Made by a program: the position numbers and the translations under genes. A stretch of 64,000 bases of DNA from Hibiscus mutabilis (Eukaryota; Streptophyta; Magnoliopsida; Malvales; Malvaceae), in NCBI GenBank assembly GCA_019671005.1, contig CM033715.1, positions 2,976,001 through 3,040,000 of the forward strand. Direction: 5' to 3'. Shown piece by piece: positions 46,504 through 58,130 of this stretch; within the stretch, counting starts at the first letter, position 1; the number at the start of each line of letters is the position of its first letter. The notes under the pieces were generated by a model. It had not been told where the DNA came from. It saw only the letters and a list, made by a program, of their open reading frames with translations, and did no database searches.

Positions 46504-46922
46504 GGGAACAATAAATCGCCGGAATGGTAAAATGGGGTTTGCTAGAGATGACCAAAAGAGCTAAAAAGTTGGGATCTTGAATGTATCTGTATTCGTTTCA
46601 GATCCATCATCAGGTCCGGTAGATTTTGGCATCCACAAAAATGGGTGTCTAATCACAAATAGAAACAATCTGGGATTTAAAACAGACAAAATCTGGGTCA
46701 AAAATGAAAATCAAATCTTTTTCCTGTTTTGAAGAAAACCCATAAAGGAAAAGTGACAAAGATGAAATTTTAGAGCAAAGGGTCATAAGAATTGCAGATG
46801 GAAGTTAATCATAGAAATGGTTTTGTTTGATTAGTAAAAATTTCATGATTTCTTCTCTAACAGCGTCTAATTAAACACTTAACCAAATAGCTAATACTTA
46901 AAACAGAACTGCCAAAAGGAAA

Positions 46923-46972
46923 GGGGGGGGGGGGAGGAATCAAACGAAGAAGAAGAAGAAGAAGAAGAAGAA
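46923..46972. repeat. G-run and (GAA)n microsatellite upstream of GALT29A
   Basis: A run of twelve G (46923-46934) is followed by about nine GAA units (46947-46972). On the gene's strand these read as C-run and TTC repeats, a pyrimidine-rich leader or promoter tract about 440-470 bp before the ATG. Length is likely to vary between individuals. Confidence 0.75.
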
Positions 46973-47259
46973 AGATAAGAAGTTGTGGATTGGGGAAAGG
47001 AACGGAATGGAGTAAGGCGCAGTCTCCTGTTCCCTTTCTTCTTTTTTCCATTTAAATGCATGTTGTTTGCAGGATCATTCCCATTGGTGGGGATTGATGA
47101 ATTAATAAAAAAAATAGGACATTTGAAAATAGAAATATAATATGCAATTCTATTCAAAAAATAATAATAATCTGCAATATTACCATTTTTACTCAAATAA
47201 CATCTTATAGGACAGAAAGGTAATTATCTTCGTAAATAACATTTTTATGCAATTTTATT

Positions 47260-47600
47260 AAGGGTAATTATTATATACACATGCGGCGAAAATAAAAGTT
47301 TAAATTTTAAAGTTAGATTTTAGAGTTTAGTGGTTTAAAATTAATGAGTTGCTATTAAAATTTAAGGTTGAGATTAAATTTTAGGGTTTATACGTTAAAA
47401 CTTAAATCTCTAAATATATTACCCTTAAACCCTAAAGCCTAAATTCTAACCCTAACCCTTAACTTTTAACTAAAACCACTAAATTATAAACCCATAAACC
47501 TAATCACTTAACTTCTGAATCTAAAAGTCTAATACAAAATCCTACCATTAAAGTGCTTTGGGAAACTTTTTATTTTTCACTCTCTATGTATTGAATATAA
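47260..47600. mobile_element. TTTAGGG-rich foldback element, family A, decayed
   Basis: The left ATATACACATGCGGCGAAAA and the right GTGCTTTGGGAAAC, TTTTTCACTCTCTATGTATTG fit family A ends. The interior is TTTAGGG-like left and CCCTAAA-like right (AAACCCTAAAGCCTAAATTC). Confidence 0.55.
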
Positions 47601-48079
47601 ATCATTTTATTAAATGAATAACTAAAGGCTATTATTTGAGAAAAATATCAAATATATTAATAAATCAAAATTATATAAATATATTATTATTATTATTTAT
47701 AATTTTCATAAATATCCATTCATATTTTTGTCCATGAAATTATACTTTTTTTCAATTTTTTTTACATGTTTTGTTCTATTTTAGTATATAAATTAATGTC
47801 CAACAACCATGTACCACATGAATTTCATAAACTTAAGAAAACATATCACACATCGAAATTTTTATCGACAATTTTTATGTAAACTGTAACAAAAATAATA
47901 GTTTATGTAACAAAAATAAGTTGATATATGTTCATACATTTTCTTAATTATTTGACAATGCACATACATCTTACAAAAATAATAATTAAACCCGGATATG
48001 ATAAAACGAATATCATTCACTTTTTTACTGAAACCACTTGTTGAGTTCTGTAAACTAAATCTCTATAAATATCATAATG

Positions 48080-48340
48080 TATAAGGAAAAAACTTTAATA
48101 CACAAGCCGTGTAAACTTTAGTTTACACGTGCCTTTTAGTTTTAGGGGTTAGGGTTTTAGATTAGGGTTTAAGGTTTAGGGGTTTAGGTTGTAGGGTTTA
48201 GAATTTAAGGTTAGTGTTTAGAATTTAGTGTATAGGGTTTAAGGTTTAGGATTTAGTTTTTTGGGGTTAAGGTTATGAATTTAGGATTTGAATTTTTATA
48301 GTGTAATACACAGTCTGTGTATCAAAATTTTACCCAATGT
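48080..48340. mobile_element. TTTAGGG-rich foldback element, family B
   Basis: The left ACTTTAATACACAAGCCGTG and GTTTACACGTGCCTTTTAG, and the right TGTAATACACAGTCTGTGTA and CAAAATTTTACCC, match the family B ends at 29217-29462. The interior contains GGTTTAGGGGTTTAGG words. Confidence 0.7.
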
Positions 48341-48765
48341 ATAATATATGATTAAGAAATAAAAAAATCTTTGGTTGAGTTTTTTTCTCAATTGTTTTTA
48401 GTAACTACTATGCGTTATAATTATTTACTTGACTATCAATTAATGATATTTATATCAATGTTACATGCATGAATCACCCACCCTAGAAAATGCATGAATC
48501 ACCTACTCAAATGATTCTTCATTTTATTAAAATTTTGACCAAAATTATAATATTGAAACTGATATTAATTTTATTAGGAAAGTATCTATTAATCAAATTG
48601 AAATTTTAATACAAATCCACATATTTTAGCTCGGTAATCTACATCAATATTTTCAAACTAATTCATGAAATAAAGTCCGTAAAATTATCTAAGATATTAG
48701 CATTGACTTATTATTCTTAATCTAATTTTAATACTACAATTTAATTTCTTATCTAAGATAATAAC

Positions 48766-51575
48766 TGTAGCGATGTCCTTTTTTTTCATCGCTAAAATAA
48801 AAACGTGGGGTTTTCGAAGGTGTTTTTTGAGAGGTGTTTGTGATTCTTTTGGATATAAAATATTTATTCCGTGGGGTTTACAAAAAACACCTCATAAAAA
48901 ATGGAGTCGCCACCGGCCACTTAGGTAGGCCGGACACCATAAAACCAGAGATTCAAAAAGACAGGGTTTGGGAGTCGGTTACGGATGGGGAAGGATTAGC
49001 ACCCCCACACCGCCCAAAAATTGGTACTTTAATAATTACCGCTTTATTAATATTGGATTTTCCGGATTAAAGTGACGATTATTTTAAAATTCGGTCATAG
49101 TTGCGAATATATTTTAAGGGTCCCGTTACCCGAGAATAAACGCCCAACCACTATCACTACGCTTGATACTGGCCCGTTTACGCTCGGATAAAAGGACACC
49201 GCATTAACAAGTTATAAATCATATGCAGTCTTAGTGGCAAAAACATAAAGCATGACAGATAATTTAAAGACAGTAAATATTCACATAATAAGATACTAAT
49301 CTAATAAATGATATACTAGATTAAAGCATGAATATATACATATTATTCTAAATGATAAATAAAAACAACTTTAACAAGTTAGAACAACAATGCAGGAATA
49401 ATTACGTTATATGTAGACGAACAAATATTTAAAAAGACATACATGCTATTAATAAAACATATTTCAACATATATGAACAAAGAAGACACACTAATACTAA
49501 CCTAAAAGTCAAGAAAACATACAATACATACAAAAATACAAAAACATGCTGTTTTACGAGTCAAATAGAACATAACATGCTTTAATACGAATAACCGGAT
49601 AAAAAACATGACTATTATAAGCTTAACACACATATACATATAAACATAAAATACAAGTCATATATGAGGGACATAAAATAAAATAATAGAATATCAATAT
49701 ATACGATTATAATACGAACATGAATATTTAAAAAGAAAACAGGACTGAAATGAAAGAAAAATAAAAGTCAGTGGCAGAAATTAAAGAATAATAATATGTA
49801 ATTTAGGGATGAAATTGCGAAATAAACAAAACCTAAAAGGACCAAAATTGTAATTAGACCAAGGGGCAGACCCAAAATGAAAAATTCAAAAACGCGTGAT
49901 GGTTAAGGGCGTAATTTTACCATTCAGAAACTGATTCGGTGTAATTTAGGGACTAGATTGTAAACTTTTGAAATATCAGGGGGACCGGGATTGTGATTAT
50001 ACCATGCGGCGAGACAAAAACGAAAATATTGAAAACGCGGTGGGATTAAGTGTGTAATTTACCCATTTAGCAAAATAATAACGCCTATATAAACCCTCTT
50101 TTTAGGCCGAAATCAAAATTTTAGCCATTTGTTTCATTTTCTGGTTTTTACAAGAACCATGTTCTTCGTTTTTCTCTCCCTTGTTCTTCTGAAACCCAGA
50201 ATCCGGCGGTCGGCCGCCGTATTTTTCGCCGCCGCCGCCCTTATTGTCGGCGCCGGCGGCGAGCCCAAAATACACCAAAACAACCCCATTTTCGTCCTCA
50301 ATACGAATCCTAGGTTGGATTCGGAGGATATACCTCTATTCACCCTAGATCTAGGAAATACGAACAAAAAAATTTTTAGACCAAAACAAAACTACAAAGG
50401 TCTTCTCCTCCCTTTAGTTCACGGATCCGGCTTGTAGAAGCCGAAAGGTTTATCATCGAGGAAGGAAGACCCACAAACAACGCCAGTAAGACTACTCTCC
50501 CTTTTTTTTTTTTTTTTTTTTTTGTATATGCATGTAAAGAAAAGAAGTAAGAAAAAGAGACAAGTATTTACCACTGGATTGTCTTTTGATTTACTTGGAT
50601 GTTTACAACTTTCCGATTTTTTTATATTACAAGGTCTCTCTGGTCTCTTTTTTTTTTTACCTACCCCGTTCTTTCTCCGTTACAAAAGTTCCGTTTCATA
50701 TATATTATTGTCTGTTTTGTTGCAAGTTGCATCTTGCTTTTTTTTGATCTGAACCGGGGTGACAATTTTGCTTGTTATCTTGGGCATGTTTCGAGCACGG
50801 GAGGACTGAATATCGGCGCGGTGGCGATATGGACATTTCGCGAGGCGGACACGTTCTCGGCCGTTAGATCGGATCGATCTAAGCGGTCGAGATGGCTTGA
50901 AGAACGATCGGCTGGATGAAGCCTCGATTTGATGAGGCGGCTTAAGATTTCGCCACGTGGAGCTCCGCGTTCGAGGAGTCGAGCGCGTGGATCTTACGCG
51001 GCGTGGGGTGTTAAAGCGTCCGTCGTGGACCCACGCGCGCGTGGCACTCGAACGGTCCATACGTGTGGAACACGCGCTGGCGAATATTTTTGACTTCTGG
51101 TTTGCATCGTGGCCGTTGGATCAGATCTTGATCCAACGGCCCACAGTTACCTGCACATTGTAATTAGATAAGATTTAGATTTGGGCCAACCGGGCCTTGT
51201 AATGGACTTGGACTTGGTGTAAATTTATTTGGGTTTAATATATTTAATTCTTTTCATTTTTTGTCATTAATAATAATAATAATATAATTATAATTATAAC
51301 AGCAATACATATACATACGAAAATGTATACTTATATTATACAATCATTAATTAATATAATATTCTAGTATACGTACGTATAATCATACATATAATTAACA
51401 TAACATCTATATATTAATCAAATACGCTTATACTCTAGATACATACGCGACATACATACACCCCTAATACGTATACATAACTTATACATGCACACATCAC
51501 CTTATATTAGTAACATTCATATAATAAATATACATGCAATATTAATATATTTACAAGTGAAAATGAGTGATTACA
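48766..51575 (-). repeat. 3' LTR (left in the window), 2.8 kb
   Basis: On the plus strand it starts TGTAGCGATG and ends GTGATTACA, so in element sense it runs TGTAATCAC...CATCGCTACA with TG..CA ends. The right limit is set by the adjacent polypurine tract and not by a second full copy. It contains a GC-rich part (50200-50270 and 50780-51120), a T-run at 50503-50523, and a perfect 13-bp-arm palindrome around GATCT at 51111-51141 (GGCCGTTGGATCA). Confidence 0.8.
50085..50093 (+). promoter_or_regulatory. Candidate antisense TATA box in the LTR
   Basis: GCCTATATAAACCCTC on the plus strand, opposite to the element's genes, fits the plant TATA-box consensus and is followed by a pyrimidine-rich stretch and a short open frame from 50129. 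If active it would transcribe across the LTR into the hairpin array in antisense. This is inferred from the motif only. Confidence 0.3.
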
Positions 51576-51590
51576 GTTGCCCCTCTTTGC
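51576..51590 (-). other. Polypurine tract of the retrotransposon
   Basis: In element sense the sequence GCAAAGAGGGGCAAC lies directly before the LTR start TGTAATCAC. Such purine tracts prime plus-strand DNA synthesis. Its position fixes the inner border of the left LTR. Confidence 0.75.
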
Positions 51591-51721
51591 TTGTTCTCAT
51601 GGAATGGGAAACAAAGCAAAGATTCATAAGCACTCATTTTTATCAAACTTCCCTGTTTGTAGCCTTGGAAAAACGAATTCTTTTGGATATCTCCGCTCTT
51701 CCTTGGCTGAATCTTTAGGCT

Positions 51722-52512
51722 CGTAAGTTCTTCCTATATAGAGCTTCGTCACCTTCCGGTCTTGGAGCTACAGGCTCTTCCTATATAAAACCCTTCGCTC
51801 TGACATCCCGAATTATGAGTCCTTCCTTTCACTTTGAGACAATAAAGCTTGGAGTCCTTCCTATATAGAACTCTTTGCTTTCAACGCTGGTTTCTCCTAT
51901 ATAAAACCTTTTGCGCCACTGATGGATTCTTCCGACTGGGAGTTCCTCCTATATAGAACTGCTAGTCTTCAAATCCTGGAGCCGTCAGTCCTTCCTATAT
52001 AGAACTTTTGGCGTCTAAAATCTCAGAGCTACAGGTTCTTCGTATATAGAACCTTTCACTCTAAGACAATGAAGCTCGGAGCCTTTCATATATAAGACTC
52101 TTTGCTATCGACACAACAGGTTTCCTATATAACCCTGTGTCATAGGTGAATTTCTTTGACCGGGAGTTCTTCCTATATAGAACTGCGAGTCTTCACCTTG
52201 GAGCCGTCGGTCCTTCCTATATAGAACTTTTCAGCGTCTTGAAATCTTGGAGTTACGGATTCTTCCTATATAGAATCTTTCACTCTAAGACATTGAAGCT
52301 AGGAGCCCTTCCTATATAGAACTCTTTGCTTTCGACACAGCAGGATTTCCTATATAATCTTGCGTGTCATGGGTGAATTCCTTCGACCGAGTCCTTCCTA
52401 TAGAAATGCTAGTCTTCACCCTGAGAGTCATCGGTCCTTCCTATATAGAACTTTTCACCACGAAGCCTCGGAGAGGAGGATTCTTCCTATATAGAACCTT
52501 TCTCTAGAGCTT
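51722..52512 (-). repeat. Array of about 17 short hairpins, constant loop, varied stems
   Basis: About every 45 bp the plus-strand motif TCCTATATAGAAC recurs, each time flanked by bases that pair. In element sense the loop is ATATAGGA. Stems include AGTTCT/AGAACT (52162), GATTCT/AGAATC (52254), AGGTTCT/AGAACCT (52024) and GGTTTT/GAAACC (51887). Five hairpins of different stems form a higher unit of about 225-235 bp repeated about three times (starts near 51939, 52162 and 52399). The array lies between the integrase end and the polypurine tract, where Tat/Ogre elements are known to carry tandem repeats. The last units (near 52399 and 52480) are imperfect. Confidence 0.85.
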
Positions 52513-53472
52513 GAAAACATGTGCCTTTTGTATGTAAAAACATTGTCTTCTCATTTGGGATTCACGTGTGATGGCCTCGATGTCTCTTTGGATCTGCGGA
52601 GATACATGCGAGATTAAAAACAAAATGCTATGACAAATAAATGAATTGACATGCTCCTAATCCTAGTGATGTCTGACTATTCATGATGCATGAGATTCAA
52701 TATCTTGGTGGGTTTGTTTTGGTCCTTATTTGATCTTGACGTTCGCTTTCTCCTTTCTTACGGGCATCGATACCCCGCTTCACTGCCAAGTTCAACCATC
52801 TCGACCTTTCTTTTTTTTTCAATTACGACTTGGAATTCTAAAGTGCCATTTCGGGTTTTCACTTTAGAGATTTTTTTTTGAGAGGGGTGCCCTTCTGGTT
52901 TTCACCCAAAAGATCTCTTTTGTTATCTTGTATGTCTTTCTTAAATAGATAGGACATGTGCCATTGGTTATCCTACCAGGTTGTTTGAAGCTTCCCGCCT
53001 TCCCTATCGACAGCCATTAGGGAACTAGAGGACGGATTTAACATCGTTTTCTTTGATCACCTGCATTTTCAAGGTTAAATCATAGTAATGCTTCGAAATC
53101 TCTTGTTTCATTATAAGCCTATGTTATCTTATTTGACTGAAATTGACAAGAAGGCCAGGAATGGATGCTCAAAACACGGTTTTATTATGATTAAGGGTTT
53201 GGGATATCTTAAAAAGAAAGGTATAACACACATGAAGATACAAAATCCCTCATTATCATCGATATGAATGATACATGATCCTGTCAACCGGTGTAGAATT
53301 TCTTTCCTGAAACCTTCTCTTCATGATGTTTATGGGGATACCCTTCTCTTCGGATATTCAACTTTTCAATTTACCCAAGCCGCCCTTTGCGGGTTTTCAA
53401 CTCGAGTCCTTCCTTTGCTTCGAGACGCCCGGTTTCGGGTTTTCGTCCTGAGCTCTCCATTTTTTTAGAGAT
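52513..53472. other. Non-coding part of the retrotransposon downstream of integrase
   Basis: Pyrimidine-rich phrases TTTCGGGTTTTCACTTT, TTCTGGTTTTCACCC and CGGGTTTTCAACTCGAGTCC recur around 52850-53450, another irregular repeat. No protein domain was recognised on either strand. Confidence 0.5.
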
Positions 53473-54624
53473 AGTATTTCTTGACGGCATCAGAATTTAC
53501 GGGATTTTTCAGCTCGTCCCCATCCATTTCTGTTAGGATTAGGGCTCCTCCTGAGAAGGCTTTTTTTACGACGTATGGTCCTTCCCAATTGGGCATCTAT
53601 TTTCCTCGAGAATCTTTTTGGATAGGGAGGATTTTCTTGAGTACCAGATCCCCTTCTTTGAATTCTCTTGGGCGCACCTTTTTGTTATATGCCTGCACCA
53701 TCCGCTTTTGGTACAACTGACCATGACAAATGGCCTTTAGTCTTTTTTCGTCAATGAGGTTTAGCTGGTCGAGTCTGGCCTGCACTCATTCAGCTTCTTC
53801 CAATTTTACTTCGTTTAAGACCCGGAGAGACGGAATCTCTACCTCAATTGGGAGTACTGCTTCGGTACCATACACCAAGGAGTAGGGTGTTGCCCCTGTT
53901 GATGTGCGAATGGACGTCCTATAGGCGAAAAGGGCAAAAGGCAACTTCTCATGCCAATCCTTGTAGGTATTCGTAGTCTTCGCTATGATCTTCTTTATAT
54001 TTTTGTTTGCCGCTCCCCTTTGCTCCATTCATTTTAGGACGATAGATTGTGGAATTATGGTGTGTTATCTTGAATTGAGTGCACACGTCCTTCATCATTT
54101 TGTTGTTCGATTAGGCGTTATCGGTGATGATCCTCTCTAGCAATCAGATCGACAAATAATTTCCTTCTTTAAGAACTTACAAACTGTAGTCCTGGTGATA
54201 TTGGCGTAAGACGCTGCCTCTACCCATTTAGTGAAGTAGTCTATGGCGATCAAAATGAAACGATGCCCATTGGAAGCTTTCGGATGGATCTGCCCGATGA
54301 CGTCCATGCCCCACGCTGCGAAAGGCCACGGAGAATTCATGGTGTGTAGAGGCAATGGGGGTGCATGAATTTTGTCAGCGTAAATTTGGCATTTGTGGCA
54401 TTTCTGGCGTAATCGATGCAATCTCCTCCATGGTCAACCGAAATAACCGTATCTCATAATTTTTTGGGCTATAGACAGCCCGTTGGCATGCGTTCCACAG
54501 ATCCCATCATTTACTTCGGCTAAGATTTCCTTCGCCTCCCGGGCATCCACACATCTCAGCAATGTTTGATCATGACTTCTCCTATATAGGATCTCCCCAT
54601 CTAGGACATATTTTGTTGCCATTT
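53473..54624 (-). pseudogene. Integrase of the retrotransposon, broken
   Basis: Read leftwards on the minus strand. First the HHCC region (ILYRRSHDQTLLRCVDAREA, GICGTHANG, CHKCQIYADKIH). Then the catalytic core start (SPWPFAAWGMDVIGQI, HRFILIAIDYFTKWVEAA), a gap with stops around 54030-54140, and the core end (AANKNIKKIIAKT, DWHEKLPFALFAYRTSIRTS, TEAVLPIEVEIPSLRVL). Last comes the C-terminal GPYVVKKAFSGGALIL, with EGDLVLKKILPIQ before it. The frame changes several times (near 54624, 54430, 54135 and 53786). Order and motifs fit a Ty3/gypsy integrase. Confidence 0.88.
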
Positions 54625-54640
54625 TTCGGCGTTTTTTTTG

Positions 54641-55610
54641 TCATTGTCGTTTGCCCTTACGGATACTTTGAAGCTTGACATATTGCGGGATGTCATAGTA
54701 CCATGGATTTCCGTTAATCTCTTCCTGTACATTACAACAATGAGCAGGCTTTTCAAACGTCTGCATCTCAATGGGCTTCATTTCTGCCCCGGTGTTTTTT
54801 TTAAACATGGATGCCAAGGTTGCCAATGCATCTGCCATCTGATTTTCTTCTCGGGGCAGGTAATTGAAGCTGACCTTTTCGAACTCTTTGGTGAGCTCTT
54901 GGATCAATTCGTGATACTTGACCAACTTCGGGTCTCTGGTTTCCCACTCCCCGCGCAATTGGTAAATGACTAAGGACGAATCTCCGAACACTCGAAGTTT
55001 CTTAACCTTTCTCTCGATGACTGAATTTAGTCCCATGATGCAAGCTTCGTATTCAGCTATATTGTTTGTGCAGAAGAATTCCAATTTCTTTGGTGAAAGG
55101 ATAATAGGCGTCCTTAGGTGAAATTAGCACGCCTTATTATCCCATGTCCGAGGGCGTTGGAGGCTCCATCAAGTAAAGTTTCCATGACTTATCATCCAAA
55201 ACCTCTTCTTGGTGGTAATGCACATCAAGTCTTCGTGCGGGAAACTAAAGTTCAATGCCTCATATTCATCCGAAGCACGACTAGCCGGGAAATCTGCTCA
55301 CGACACTCCCCTTTCTGACTTTTCGATTAACATATACGATGTCGAATTCGGATAAGAGCATCCGCCATCGAGCCATCCTTCCCGTTAGTCTTTGGCGCTT
55401 CCATTAAGAACCGGTGGGTCTAGCTTGGATATCAACCGGGTAGTATGGTACAACATGTCTTGTCCGAGGCGCTTGGTAGCCCAAACTAGAGAGCACAACA
55501 CGCCTTTCTGCCTTTGGCGGGTACCGTGTTTCGCAATCATTGAATTTCTGCTTAGGTAATAGATGGCTTGCTCCTTTTTCTTGACTCATCGTGTTGCCCA
55601 AAGTACACAT
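54641..55610 (-). pseudogene. Two RNase H regions of the retrotransposon, broken
   Basis: Nearest to RT, 55404-55610 holds traces of the usual gypsy RNase H (FNDCETRYPPKAERRVVLSS). Downstream, 54641-55084 holds a longer second RNase H: NNIAEYEACIMGLN, KKLRVFGDSSLVIYQLRGEW, NYLPREENQMADALATLASM. Its catalytic Glu, Asp and final Asp are in place. A second RNase H between RT/RNase H and integrase is a mark of the Tat lineage. About 55100-55400 is more degraded. Confidence 0.8.
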
Positions 55611-55623
55611 CCCATTGAATTTC

Positions 55624-56779
55624 TCAAGATCTGTTAAGTAGAGAATTAGTGGTCGACAGTCTTGGTGCGACTAAAATTGGAGCATTTGTCAGGTACTTTT
55701 TGATCTTTTCTAGGGCTTTTTGACATTCTTCATCCCACACGCCAGGATTATTCTTTCTAAGAAGTCTGAAGACCGGGTCGCATTGATTGGTTAATTGGGA
55801 AATGAAACGAGAGATATAATTCAGCCTCCCCAGGAAACCGCGGACTTCCTTCTGCGTGCGGGGTGGTGAAAGGTCCTGAATGGCTTTCACTTTATCGGGA
55901 TCAATCTCAATCCCTCTTCTGCTTACTACGAACCCTAGGAGTTTTCCAGAAGTAACGAAGAAGGTACACTTGGCAGGATTGAGCCTCAGTTGGTACTTCC
56001 GTAGTCTTTGGAATAGTTTTCTCAAGTTCTGTAGGTGCTCTTCCTCTGTTCGGGATTTGGCAATCATATCATCCACGTATACTTCTATTTCTTTATGCAT
56101 CATGTCATGGAAAAGAGTCACCATTGCTCTTTGGTATGTTGCCCATGCGTTCTTTAGCCCAAACGACATCACTCGATAACAAAAAGTGCCCCACATGGTT
56201 ATGAATGTGGTCTTCTCCATGTCGTTAGAGTCCATCTTTATCTGGTTGTACCCTGAGAAGCCGTCCATGAAGGAAAACCATGAATTTCCTGCGGTGTTAT
56301 CAACCAGCGTGTCAATATGTGGTAAAGGGAAGTTGTCTTTAGGGCTGGCTCGGTTCAGATCCCTATAATCTACACACATACGAACTTTCCCATCTTTCTT
56401 AATCTTGGTACAATGTTTGCAACCCATTCGGGTGTTTGGCTACCTCCAAGAATCCAGCATCAAATTGCTTTTTCACTTCTTCTCGGATCTTTAACAACAT
56501 ATCTGGTCTCATTCTCCGAAGTTTTTGCTGTACTGGTTTGCACTCCGATTTTGTTGGCAATTTGTGCACCACTATGTCGGTATTCAATCCTGGCATATCT
56601 TGATAAGTCCAGGTGAAGACATCCTTGAATTCCTGAAGTAGGGCTATCAGTTCATGCTTGGTTTTTGAGGAAATAGTCGTTCCTATTTTTATTTCTTTTC
56701 TCTCTTCTTCAGTCCCCAAGTTGACAATTTTTGTTTCTTCTTGGTGGGGCATAATCTGCCTTTCTTCGTCGTCCACCAT
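55624..56779 (-). pseudogene. Reverse transcriptase of the retrotransposon, frameshifted
   Basis: The first part (56779-56399) reads LIALLQEFKDVFTWTYQDMP, GLNTDIVVHKLPTK and QFDAGFLEVAKHPN. After a frame change near 56410 the core follows: DGKVRMCVDYRDLNRASPKD, FMDGFSGYNQIKM, YRVMSFGLKNAWATYQRAM and the active site YVDDMIAKS. The connection starts with LRLNPAKCTF and GFLGRLNYISRF. The YVDD catalytic pair is intact, but the frameshift breaks the polyprotein. Confidence 0.9.
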
Positions 56780-57659
56780 TCTCTTTAACTCTTCCGGGAC
56801 CTCAATTTCTATTTCATCATATCATTCCTCAATTTTCTCCGAGACCTCCGGGCATTCGAAATTTACTCCAGGACTGGATCCGGTATCATTCATATCGTCA
56901 ATCATGAGCGACCTGCATTAAATGAGAATGAATTGTATTGGGAAAGAGACGGCTTTACATGAAGGGAATGAATATGAAGAATGCATGAATGGAATAAATG
57001 AGACTTTGGTCATTTTTAAGAAAGTGGGGATATTTTCATTTCAATCAAAAAGTTAACATAGGTGCCCCATACAAGAGATCCCCATTGTTTATGGGCAAAA
57101 ACAAAAGGTTGATTCGGAGCATTACTCTGATCTATTCCTAAAAACTACAGGTAGATCAATGCAGCTCGGTTATCGAGTGTTTCCCGGGATGGCAAAGGCG
57201 GATGTTGGTCAACATTTTTTTTTGCTGCGGTCCTTTTCAGCTATCATGTTGATGTGCATCCTTCAAATGATTCTCCGAGTACTTCCTCCTGGTTAAGTTC
57301 ATCATTTTTCTTCATTGCCTCTCCAATATTTTGACTGGCTGGTAGAACCCTCAGGAGACAAAAGTGGCTTTCAAACTAGGAAAGGTTAGCGGTCTCCATG
57401 GAATGTCTTCTCCTTTAGATCGGCTTTTCTTTGTTCTTCCTTCCTCTTATATTCCTCTTTCTTCATTGGACACTTGGTTGGTAACTTGACCCAAACGATC
57501 CTTCTTGGTTGTCATATTCTTGGGTCTCGGGTTTCCTTGTAATTTCTTTGACCCTTTTCCTATTTTGGCTCCTCGGCCCAGAGTTTCTGCGACGGTCATC
57601 TTGGTACAATTAGATAACACAGGGTAGGGGATCGGCTTCCCTCTCAAAGCGAATGTGGT

Positions 57660-58130
57660 ATTTACTAGTTCTAATGCTCGGGCAGCATTCTCGCAAACAT
57701 CTTCATCATTTTGAATGTAGGGGGTGTCGATGTCACGGAAGCAACAAATTCATGCTCGCCTCTCTGTGACCAATTTGCCTTCAACTACAAATTTTAATTT
57801 CGATGCAATGATGATGGGACAACTCATGCGGAGTGGATCCACGGTCTTCCCAACAAGTAGTGTAAGATGGTTTTATGTCCATCACCACAAAATCGATCAC
57901 ATATTGGTTGGTCCGATCAATAGGGGTATCTCAATTTTCCCCATTGTTCCTTTTTGCGTACCATCAAAGGCTCTTACCGAGTTGTGGCGAGGGCTTTAGG
58001 TGTGAACCATCTATTGGCAATTTTGCGGGGTTACCATAGGCAAGACATTCAATGCTGACCCGTTGTCGATCGATGCGCGCTGGTAATACATACCCTTTGC
58101 GGTGGGTAGTGATGTTAAGGGCTTTGGTAG
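57660..58130 (-). pseudogene. Retropepsin-type protease region, broken
   Basis: On the minus strand IDNGSALNVLPM (about 58040-58075) gives the DNGSA active-site form found in Tat-type elements in place of DTG/DSG. Further on, YVIDFVVMDIKPSY (about 57870-57910) fits the second half of the domain. Frameshifts separate the two parts. Confidence 0.65.

Noticed and set aside
50129..50437. Plus-strand open frame in the LTR with an Ala-rich segment
   Set aside because: It lies in LTR leader-like DNA, has no family match, and runs opposite to the element's genes. It was kept only as context for the antisense-promoter idea.
48766..52512. CRISPR-like array (regular repeats with variable spacers)
   Set aside because: Plant nuclear DNA; the repeats are hairpins of a retrotransposon with related, not unique, spacers.
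54577..54592. CTCCTATATAGGATC inside the integrase, similar to the hairpin-array motif
   Set aside because: It is explained by the integrase codons for ILYRR; one copy with different flanks gives no evidence of common origin.
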